7,126 nt of DNA from Accumulibacter sp. (GTDB taxonomy: Bacteria; Pseudomonadota; Gammaproteobacteria; Burkholderiales; Rhodocyclaceae), in contig JAISQQ010000314.1 of the NCBI GenBank assembly GCA_031274075.1, positions 1-7,126 on the forward strand. Direction: 5' to 3'. Under the pieces are notes generated by a model that saw only the letters and a list, made by a program, of their open reading frames with translations, searched no databases and was not told where the DNA came from. Each line of letters opens with the position of its first letter. Within the stretch, counting starts at the first letter, position 1. Made by a program: the position numbers and the translations under genes. Positions 1 to 7,126 of this stretch are shown here, one piece after another.

Positions 1-31
1 TGTCGAATCAATGGGTTACTCGCGCCAAAAA

Positions 32-48
32 CAGGAACGATTCGTGCT
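32..48 (+). promoter_or_regulatory. Probable sigma-54 (-24/-12) promoter of dctA
   Basis: The sequence CAGGAACGATTCGTGCT fits the sigma-54 consensus YTGGCACGrNNNTTGCW at 11 of its 14 informative positions. The near-invariant GG (34-35) and GC (46-47) have the required 10-nt spacing. The mismatches are A for T before the GG, A for C after it, and G for the first T of the -12 element. Transcription would start about 12 nt after C47, near 59, giving a leader of about 136 nt. A sigma-54 promoter here agrees with the DctB/DctD pair downstream, since DctD-type activators work only on such promoters. The DctD and IHF sites usually lie 50-150 nt further upstream, outside the window. The match is seen directly; its activity is inferred. 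Confidence 0.65.
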
Positions 49-58
49 TATTGATCAG

Positions 59-194
59 GGATTCGCCGCCGGACGGGCGAATTCCCGGCATTGGCCGCGC
101 GGTGCGAGTGATCCGTCAAGAGATCCCCCGCCGCGAGCGGATCGAAGGCTGGGCAAAATCATCATCAGATCAATTATCACAAGGGAGTCGCATA
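59..194 (+). other. 5' leader of dctA with inverted repeats
   Basis: This is the predicted untranslated leader between the sigma-54 start site and the dctA ATG. A perfect 7-bp inverted repeat, ATTCGCC (61-67) and GGCGAAT (76-82) around an 8-nt loop, would form a hairpin at the very 5' end of the transcript. Further on, GATCCG (110-115) can pair with CGGATC (138-143), and a second GATCC (122-126) can pair with part of the same right arm, so these two pairings exclude each other. The last 40 nt before the ribosome binding site are AT-rich and probably unstructured. An in-frame ATG at 51 could extend the protein, but it would lie upstream of the predicted transcription start and would add 48 polar residues unlike the family. 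Confidence 0.45.
181..187 (+). promoter_or_regulatory. Ribosome binding site of dctA
   Basis: AAGGGAG is a near-consensus Shine-Dalgarno sequence ending 7 nt before the ATG at 195. It fixes the start at 195 rather than at the in-frame ATG at 51. The resulting N-terminus (MKEHNKLLLGF) leads straight into the first membrane helix, as in other family members. Confidence 0.75.
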
Positions 195-1517
195 ATGAAG
201 GAACACAACAAACTATTGCTCGGTTTCGCGCTGGGCGTGACGCTGGGCCTGATCGGCTACAATTTCTTTCCGGCCAGGGACTTTGCCTTGATGAAGCAGG
301 TCACCGAGGTATTCACCTTCGTCGGCGCGCTCTTCCTGCGCATGATCTTCATGGTCGTCGTGCCGCTGATCCTCTCGGCGCTGATGCTCGGCACCATGGA
401 ACTCAGCCAGGGCGCCGGCGGCTTTGGCAAGGTGGGCGGCCGTTGCCTTTTGTTTACCGTCGTGCTCAGCGGCATCGCGGCGGTCATCGCGCTGCTCACC
501 ACCAACATCCTCAAGCCGGGCGCCAGCCTGGTCTTCGACAAGGCCGCTCTGGCCGCGAACCAGGGTGTCCTGACCATCCAGAAGAACGCCGAGGCAGCGC
601 AGGCCAAGCCCTGGTTCCAATACCTCGTCGACCTGCTGCCGCAAAATCCGATCGACTCCGCGGCGCGCGCCTTCTCCGGCGAAATCATCGCGATGATGGT
701 CTTCGCGCTGTTTTTCGGCTGGGCGCTTTCCACCGTCATCAAGTCCGAGAACCATCCCTTGACCCAGGTGCTCGACGCGATTTTCCAGGCCACCATGAAG
801 GTCATCGCGGTAGCCATGAAGATTGCGCCCTACGCCATCTTCGGCATCGTCTTCAACACCGCCTACCGGATGGGCGCCGGCTTCCTCGGGAACATCGCCT
901 ATTTTGCCTTCGTCGTCGTCCTCGGCCTGCTCTTGCAATTCTTCGTGGTGTATAGCCTGTTCCTGGCGACCGTCGGCAAGACCAATCCGTTCTCTTTCTA
1001 CAAGCAGTGCCGCGAAGTCTATGTCTACGCTTTTTCGACGGCCTCCTCGAACGCCACCCTGCCGGTGGCGCTGAAATGCGCCACCGACGTGCTCAAGATT
1101 CCTTCGAGGATCGCCCGTTTCGTGGTCACCATCGGCGCGTCGGCCAACCAGAACGGCTCGGGCCTGTATGAAGGCGTCGTCGTGCTGTTCATGGCCCAGG
1201 TCTTCAACATCGACCTGACCCTCGGGCAGCAGATCCAGGTGGTGCTGATGTCCATGCTGGCGGGCGTCGGCACGGCGGGCATCCCCGGCGGATCGCTGCC
1301 GCTGATCGTGGTGCTGATGATCAACGTCGGCGTCCCGGCCGAAGGCATCGGCCTGATCCTCGGCGTCGACCGTTTCCTCGACATGTGCCGCACGACCCTG
1401 AACGTCGCCGGCGACCTGGTCATCGCGAAACTGATCACTTCGTCGCTCAGCGACGAGGACATCGCCGCCATACATACTTCGTCGCTCGACGAAGAGGCGG
1501 CGGCCATAAGTGGCTGA
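195..1517 (+). CDS. dctA: DctA-like dicarboxylate/amino acid:cation symporter (DAACS/SLC1 family)
   Basis: A 440-residue inner-membrane secondary transporter that imports acidic substrates with cations. Linkage to dctBD suggests C4-dicarboxylates such as succinate, fumarate and malate. Length and layout fit the glutamate-transporter fold: eight membrane helices plus two re-entrant hairpins. The HP1 serine-rich motif is STASSNATLP (281-290), the TM7 motif is GASANQNGSG (314-323), and the HP2 motif is GTAGIPGGS (359-367). TM8 is DRFLDMCRTTLNVAGD (392-407) and keeps the residues equivalent to GltPh D390, D394, R397, T398, N401 and D405, so binding of an acidic side chain is expected. Unusually, TM7 has NQN in place of the classic NMD, and the TM3 position of GltPh T92 is Leu91, so the third sodium site looks altered. 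The tail carries a duplicated TSSL(S)DE motif (415-434). The gene has its own probable sigma-54 promoter and terminator. The family is certain; the substrate is inferred from neighbours, and glutamate/aspartate is the main alternative. Confidence 0.85.
   Translation: MKEHNKLLLGFALGVTLGLIGYNFFPARDFALMKQVTEVFTFVGALFLRMIFMVVVPLILSALMLGTMELSQGAGGFGKVGGRCLLFTVVLSGIAAVIALLTTNILKPGASLVFDKAALAANQGVLTIQKNAEAAQAKPWFQYLVDLLPQNPIDSAARAFSGEIIAMMVFALFFGWALSTVIKSENHPLTQVLDAIFQATMKVIAVAMKIAPYAIFGIVFNTAYRMGAGFLGNIAYFAFVVVLGLLLQFFVVYSLFLATVGKTNPFSFYKQCREVYVYAFSTASSNATLPVALKCATDVLKIPSRIARFVVTIGASANQNGSGLYEGVVVLFMAQVFNIDLTLGQQIQVVLMSMLAGVGTAGIPGGSLPLIVVLMINVGVPAEGIGLILGVDRFLDMCRTTLNVAGDLVIAKLITSSLSDEDIAAIHTSSLDEEAAAISG
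1437..1494 (+). repeat. Twin palindromes sharing a 12-nt direct repeat at the 3' end of dctA
   Basis: The 12-mer ACTTCGTCGCTC occurs at 1437-1448 and again at 1476-1487, exactly 39 nt (13 codons) apart. Each copy forms the left part of a palindrome. The first is TCGTCGCT, one base, AGCGACGA (1440-1456). The second is CTTCGTCG, two bases, CGACGAAG (1477-1494). Both are perfect with 8-bp arms. In frame they encode the repeated TSSL of the cytoplasmic tail. As RNA they would give two compact hairpins roughly 110-165 nt before the terminator. They could be a by-product of a small tail duplication, mRNA-stabilising hairpins or a protein site; the sequence does not decide. Confidence 0.6.
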
Positions 1518-1603
1518 AAGCCTGCGCGATCGATGACGGAAGGACCGCGCGCCGGCAGCGAGGCGCGAGAACGGTCCGGAGACCGCGCGATACGACAAGG
1601 CGG

Positions 1604-1637
1604 CGAGGGGAAGCGTTTTACGCTTCCCCTCGTTTTT
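1604..1637 (+). terminator. Intrinsic terminator after dctA
   Basis: A perfect 12-bp stem, CGAGGGGAAGCG (1604-1615) pairing with CGCTTCCCCTCG (1621-1632), closes a TTTTA loop and is followed by five T residues (1633-1637). This is a textbook rho-independent terminator. It separates dctA from dctBD. It also lies inside the longest possible reading frame of dctB (first ATG at 1533), which argues that translation of the kinase begins downstream of it. A minor hairpin, CGGTC-CGGA-GACCG (1572-1585), precedes it. Confidence 0.92.
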
Positions 1638-1649
1638 CGCCGGCTCCGG

Positions 1650-1679
1650 TTCGCATTTCGCCGCCCACCGGTTCACAAT
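1650..1679 (+). promoter_or_regulatory. Possible sigma-70 promoter of dctBD
   Basis: TTCGCA (1650-1655) and CACAAT (1674-1679), separated by 18 nt, each match four of six consensus bases for the -35 and -10 elements. The start would be near 1686, about 20 nt before the kinase ATG. A promoter is expected here because a strong terminator lies just upstream and dctBD needs to be expressed independently of dctA. The match is weak, so this is only a candidate. Confidence 0.3.
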
Positions 1680-1706
1680 GACGTTCTTCCACTTCGCCGC
1701 GCCCGG

Positions 1707-3568
<1,862 letters not shown>

Positions 3569-3572
<4 letters not shown>

Positions 3573-4945
3573 ATCTCAAAGTGCTGCTGGTAGAAGACGA
3601 TCCCGACGTCCGCCTGGGCTGCGAGCAGGCCTTGCAGCTCGAAGGCATCGCCGCCGACGGATTCGGCAGCGCCGAGGAAGCGCGGCAGCACCTGGGCGCC
3701 GACTTCCCGGGCATCGTGGTCAGCGACATCCGCCTGCCGCGCATGGACGGCCTGGCCTTCCAGCGCGAACTGGCGCGCGTCGACCCGGAACTCCCGGTGG
3801 TCCTGATTACCGGGCACGGCGATATTTCCACCGCCGTGCAGGCCATGAAGGACGGCGCCTACGATTTCATCCAGAAGCCCTTTCCGCCGGAACAGCTCGT
3901 CGAAGTCGTGCGCCGCGCGCTGGAAAAACGGCGGCTGGTGCTCGAAGTGCGCGACCTGCGCCGCCGCCTGGAAGGGCGCGGCCAGATCGAGGCGCGGCTG
4001 ATCGGCCCATCGGACGGCATGGCGCGCGTCCGCGAACTGATCGCCGGACTGGCCGACAGCGCGGCCGACGTGCTGATCCGGGGCGAGACCGGCTGCGGCA
4101 AGGAACTCGCGGCGCGCTGCCTGCATGAAGCCAGTTCCCGCTACCGGGGCAACTACGTGGCGATCAATTGCGGCGGACTCCCCGACAGCTTGTTCGAGAG
4201 CGAGATTTTCGGCCACGAAGCGGGCGCCTATACCGGAGCGGCCAAACGGCGCATCGGGCGCATCGAATACGCCAACGGCGGAACGCTGTTCCTCGATGAA
4301 ATCGAATCGATGCCGATCGCCATGCAGATCAAGCTGCTGCGCGTGCTACAGGAACGCCTCCTGGAACGGCTCGGTTCCAACACGCCGATTCCGGTCGATT
4401 GCCGGGTGATCGCCGCGACCAAGGTCGACCTGCGCGCGCTGGCCGAACAGGGGCTGTTCCGCGCCGACCTCTACTACCGGCTCAGCGTCGCCACCGTCAC
4501 CCTGCCGCCCTTGCGCGAGCGCCGCGAAGACGTGCCGCTGCTCTTCCAGCACTTCCTGATGCAGGCCGCCGCGCGCCACGGACGCCCGCTGCCCGGGATC
4601 GATCCGGGACGCATGAACCGGCTCATCGCCTACCACTGGCCGGGCAACGTGCGCGAACTCTCCAACGTGGCCGACCGCTGCGTTCTCGGCATCGAATCGG
4701 GCGCGCCCCCGTTCGGGGAAGAGATCGGCGACCCGCCCCGTCCGCTGCACGAAACGGTCGAAGCCTTCGAGCGGGCGCTGATCGCCGACGCCCTGCAGCG
4801 CACCCAGGGCAGCCTGGCGCGCAGCGCCGAGGAACTCTGCGTCCCCAAGACCACCCTGCACGACAAGATCAAGAAGTACGGCCTGCAGCCGCGCCTCCAG
4901 GCGATACAATATTCCTCTCCCCCTTCCCCTCCCCGGCAGGCCTGA
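3569..4945 (+). CDS. dctD: DctD-type sigma-54-dependent response regulator
   Basis: A 458-residue NtrC-family activator, the cytoplasmic partner of the upstream kinase and probable activator of dctA. The receiver domain (about 1-120) has the acidic pair D10/D11, phosphoacceptor D53, T81 and K103. The AAA+ domain (about 142-375) has Walker A GETGCGKE (172-179), the sigma-54 contact loop GAYTGA (219-224), Walker B FLDEIE (241-246), the arginine-finger region FRADLYYRL (R298, R304) and sensor II WPGNVREL. A Fis-type helix-turn-helix (about 411-439) contains EELCVPKTTLHDKIKKYGL. The loop has Tyr where GAFTGA is usual, a variant known in functional members. Length fits known DctD proteins. The last 12 residues are low-complexity (SSPPSPP) and derive from a pyrimidine-rich stretch. 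GAGG ends 5 nt before the ATG, which overlaps the dctB stop. No clear intrinsic terminator follows. Confidence 0.92.
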
Positions 4946-5000
4946 CGAAATCCCAAGTCTCCTCCTCGTTCCGCCGCGCCCGCCGCGTTCATACTTCCGA

Positions 5001-5029
5001 TTGCAATCCGGAAAAAAAACCCGGATAAT
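5001..5029 (+). promoter_or_regulatory. Sigma-70 promoter of rpmE with palindromic spacer
   Basis: TTGCAA (-35, 5001-5006, four of six matches) and GATAAT (-10, 5024-5029, five of six) are separated by the optimal 17 nt. The start would be near 5036, giving a leader of about 75 nt. The spacer holds a run of eight A residues. It is also framed by a perfect inverted repeat, ATCCGG (5006-5011) and CCGGAT (5021-5026), which overlaps the ends of both promoter elements. The promoter call is well supported; any operator role of the repeat is inference. Confidence 0.7.
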
Positions 5030-5109
5030 TCGCTGCTTTCCGGAGCCGGCCACCGACGTGGCAGCCGTTCATGTCGAGCCGGCCAGAATTGACCTGAAGG
5101 AATTCCCAG

Positions 5110-5334
5110 ATGAAGCCCGGCATCCATCCCGATTACCACGAAATCGAAGTCACCTGCTCGTGCGGCAACATATTCAAGACGCAATCGACGATGAAGAAAG
5201 CCTTGCACGTCGAAGTGTGTTCCGCGTGCCACCCGTTCTACACCGGCAAGCAAAAGATCATCGACACCGCCGGCCGCGTCGAGAAATTCAACAGGAAGTA
5301 CGGCACGAAAGCCAAGGTCGCCGCCGTCGCCTGA
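5110..5334 (+). CDS. rpmE: 50S ribosomal protein L31, zinc-binding (C+) type
   Basis: A complete 74-residue structural protein of the large ribosomal subunit that contributes to the bridge between subunits. The N-terminus MKPGIHPDY and the core [10 protein letters not shown] are family signatures. Four cysteines, C16 and C18 (CSC) and C37 and C40 (CSAC), form the zinc-ribbon pattern that defines the zinc-containing paralogue, as opposed to the cysteine-free form made under zinc starvation. The ATG is preceded by a strong ribosome binding site, GAAGGAA (5096-5102), with 7-nt spacing. The gene has its own promoter and terminator, so it appears to be a single-gene unit. The alanine/valine-rich C-terminal tail (VAAVA) is unremarkable. 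Identification is secure. Confidence 0.97.
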   Translation: MKPGIHPDYHEIEVTCSCGNIFKTQSTMKKALHVEVCSACHPFYTGKQKIIDTAGRVEKFNRKYGTKAKVAAVA

Positions 5335-5374
5335 TTTCGCCCCGTGTCCCACGGCGGGTTCCCGCGGACTCGGC

Positions 5375-5403
5375 AAAAAGGCAGCCGCCGGGCTGCTTTT
5401 TTT
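5375..5403 (+). terminator. Intrinsic terminator after rpmE
   Basis: GCAGCC (5381-5386) pairs with GGCTGC (5391-5396) around a GCCG loop, followed by seven T residues (5397-5403). The stem extends through five A residues (5375-5379) pairing with the T run and a G-T pair. This A-stem-T layout could in principle also work on the opposite strand, but no minus-strand gene is seen approaching it. It ends 38 nt before the next gene. Confidence 0.9.
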
Positions 5404-5441
5404 GTTTGATTTGATTCGATTCCACTCGCAAGCTCCGGGCG

Positions 5442-7126
5442 ATGCCTATTCTCGAGGAAAATCCACGCTTCAGGGGAATCTCCCTGCCGCCCGGCGGCTG
5501 GGTGCTGACCGCGCTGCTGGTCATCTACATCTTCACCGGCCTGATCGGGCACGATCCGTGGAAGCACGACGACGCGATTTCGATCGGCGTCGCCCATGAC
5601 ATCGTAGAAAACGGCAACTGGCTGATCCTGCAACTGGCCGGCCGCGCCTACCCGGACGCGCCGCTCTACTACTGGCTGGCGGCCAGCGTCGGCAGGATGT
5701 TCTCGTGGCTGATGCCGTTCCACGACGCGGCGCGCATGACCAGCGGCGTCTTCACCCTGCTCTCGCTCGAATTCATTCTCCTGGCCGCGCGCGAGCTGTA
5801 CGGGCACCCCTACGCGGCGGCCGCGCCGCTGATTCTCGCGGGCAGCATCGGTTTCCTGTTCCACGCCCACGAGGCGCAGCCGATGCTCCTCGCGCTGACC
5901 GCCCACGCCGCCGCGTACTGGGCCTTCGCCCTGCTGCCGCGACAGCCCCGGCGCGCCGTCCTGGTGTTCGCCGCGGCGCTGGCCACGGGCTTCCTGGTCA
6001 ACGGACTGCTGCCGGTCATCACGCTGCTGCCGGCCTTGGCGATCACCGTCTGGCAGGCGGAAAACCGTCTCCGCCGCCTGGGCGGGTTTCTCGCCGGCGT
6101 CGCCGTCGCCGCCATTCCCTGCGGCGCCTGGCTGCTGGCCGTGCATACGGCGTCCGCGGATTACGCCGCCAGCTTCTTCCAGGCCGAATGGTCGGTCCTG
6201 ACGCCGCCGCCCAGTCCGGCGGCGAATTTCCTGCGTTACGCCAATCTCCTGCTGTGGTACGCGTGGCCGGCGCTTCCCCTCGCCGCCTGGTCGCTGTGGT
6301 CGAAACGCCGCGGTCTCGGCGATCGGGCGGTCGCCATTCCGGCGCTGTCCTTCCTCGCCACCCTGATCCTGCTGGCCTTGTTGACTTCCCTGCGCAGCGC
6401 CACCGCCCTGCTGCTGTTGCCGCCGCTGGTGCTGCTCGCGTCCGCGGGCGTGGGAAGCCTGCGGCGCGGCGCGGCGAACGCCTTCGACTGGTTCGGCATG
6501 GTGACCTTCAGCTTCCTCGCCGCTATCGCCTGGATCGGCTGGAGCGCCCTGGTCTTCGGCTGGCCGGAACGCTTGGCGCGCCAGGCGGTGCGCCTGGAAC
6601 CCGGCTTCACCGGCGCGTTCAGCGCCCCGGCCTTCCTGTTCGCGCTGCTGTGCACCGGCGTCTGGTTCTGGATGATCGTCACCAGTCCCCGCTCGCCGAT
6701 ACGCGGCATCACGCACTGGATGGTCGGACTGACGCTGTTCTGGCTGCTGCTCGCCAGCCTCTGGATGCCCTGGATCGATTACGGCAAGACCTTCCGCGAG
6801 GTCTCCGTCTCGCTGCAAAAAGCGCTCCCCGCGAAAACCGACTGTATCGCCAGCATCGGCCTGCCGCTGTCGTTTCTCGCCTCCCTGGATTATTTCGCGG
6901 GCATACACACCCTGCCGCAGAAGAGCGAGCAGGCCGCGGCCTGTTCCTGGCTGCTGGCGCAAGGCGGGAGGCACAACCCGGCCGATCTGGTCAGCGCCGG
7001 CTGGCGTCCGGTATGGCAAGGAAACCGCCCGAGCGACCGCCGCGCCAACGACAAATTTCATTTGTACCGCCGCGGCCGGCGGGCGGAACCGGCAAGCGGC
7101 CTGACCGACCTCGGCCCCGCCAGCGC
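5442..7126 (+). CDS. Multi-pass membrane glycosyltransferase, GT-C/GT39 (ArnT/PMT-like), 3' end outside the window
   Basis: An open frame of 561 codons with no stop before the edge. The protein has about a dozen hydrophobic segments, starting with GGWVLTALLVIYIFTGLIG (18-36). Immediately after TM1 comes HDPWKHDDA (37-45), matching the position of the acidic first-loop motif of ArnT-like enzymes, which transfer a sugar from a polyprenyl phosphate donor on the periplasmic face of the inner membrane. The following GNWLILQL and YPDAPLYYWL (70-79) parallel the ArnT segments GDW and FEKPPxxYW. However, the conserved E-K-P there is D-A-P, so donor binding may differ. A soluble C-terminal part (about 445 onward) ends near KFHLYRR (538-544), which probably lies close to the natural terminus. 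ATG 5442 is the first start after an in-frame stop at 5412 and has no good ribosome binding site. No clear promoter is seen in the 38 nt after the rpmE terminator. Acceptor and donor are unknown. Confidence 0.75.
   Translation, partial: MPILEENPRFRGISLPPGGWVLTALLVIYIFTGLIGHDPWKHDDAISIGVAHDIVENGNWLILQLAGRAYPDAPLYYWLAASVGRMFSWLMPFHDAARMTSGVFTLLSLEFILLAARELYGHPYAAAAPLILAGSIGFLFHAHEAQPMLLALTAHAAAYWAFALLPRQPRRAVLVFAAALATGFLVNGLLPVITLLPALAITVWQAENRLRRLGGFLAGVAVAAIPCGAWLLAVHTASADYAASFFQAEWSVLTPPPSPAANFLRYANLLLWYAWPALPLAAWSLWSKRRGLGDRAVAIPALSFLATLILLALLTSLRSATALLLLPPLVLLASAGVGSLRRGAANAFDWFGMVTFSFLAAIAWIGWSALVFGWPERLARQAVRLEPGFTGAFSAPAFLFALLCTGVWFWMIVTSPRSPIRGITHWMVGLTLFWLLLASLWMPWIDYGKTFREVSVSLQKALPAKTDCIASIGLPLSFLASLDYFAGIHTLPQKSEQAAACSWLLAQGGRHNPADLVSAGWRPVWQGNRPSDRRANDKFHLYRRGRRAEPASGLTDLGPAS

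Noticed and set aside
92..107. A second sigma-54-like sequence, TGGCCGCGCGGTGCGA.
   Set aside because: The GG to GC spacing is one base too short and most intermediate bases mismatch, so the site at 32-48 is clearly better.
51..194. N-terminal extension of the symporter from the ATG at 51.
   Set aside because: The 48 added residues are polar and unlike the family, the ATG at 195 has a good ribosome binding site, and 51 is upstream of the predicted sigma-54 start near 59.
4905..4910. TACAAT resembling a -10 element inside the end of dctD.
   Set aside because: No acceptable -35 lies 16-18 nt upstream (best options are like CCTGCA), and a better promoter for rpmE exists at 5001-5029.
5238..7061. 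A 607-codon minus-strand open frame opposite rpmE and the membrane glycosyltransferase.
   Set aside because: Its composition (runs of Q, G, R and E) is a GC-bias shadow, it has no recognisable motif, and it spans the rpmE terminator. The + strand frame has coherent membrane helices and family motifs.

Overview
The window is high-GC DNA with all recognisable genes on the + strand, and it looks like a betaproteobacterial chromosome. Rhodocyclales-like is a guess from the gene families and codon use, not a demonstrated placement. There are four complete genes and one gene that runs off the right edge. Nothing suggests a mobile element, CRISPR array, tRNA or rRNA.

Left part (1-4945): a C4-dicarboxylate uptake and sensing module. 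A sigma-54-type promoter with exact -24/-12 spacing (32-48) precedes a long leader and a DctA-like DAACS-family symporter gene (195-1517). A strong intrinsic terminator (1604-1637) ends that unit. Next come a DctB-type sensor histidine kinase (1707-3572) and, overlapping it by 4 nt, a DctD-type sigma-54 activator (3569-4945). The likely circuit is that DctB senses dicarboxylate in the periplasm, phosphorylates DctD, and DctD drives sigma-54 RNA polymerase at the dctA promoter. The DctD binding sites expected upstream of dctA would lie to the left of the window.

Right part (4946-7126): a short intergenic region carries a good sigma-70 promoter (5001-5029), then rpmE for zinc-type ribosomal protein L31 (5110-5334) and its intrinsic terminator (5375-5403). 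From 5442 to the right edge an uninterrupted reading frame encodes a multi-pass membrane protein resembling GT-C/GT39 (ArnT/PMT-like) glycosyltransferases. No stop codon is reached in the window, although the sequence appears close to the natural C-terminus.

I do not see an entirely new system. The points most worth a second look are the symporter's apparent replacement of third-sodium-site residues, twin palindromes sharing a 12-nt direct repeat at the 3' end of dctA, a palindrome inside the rpmE core promoter, and the ArnT-like protein with changes at family-conserved positions.
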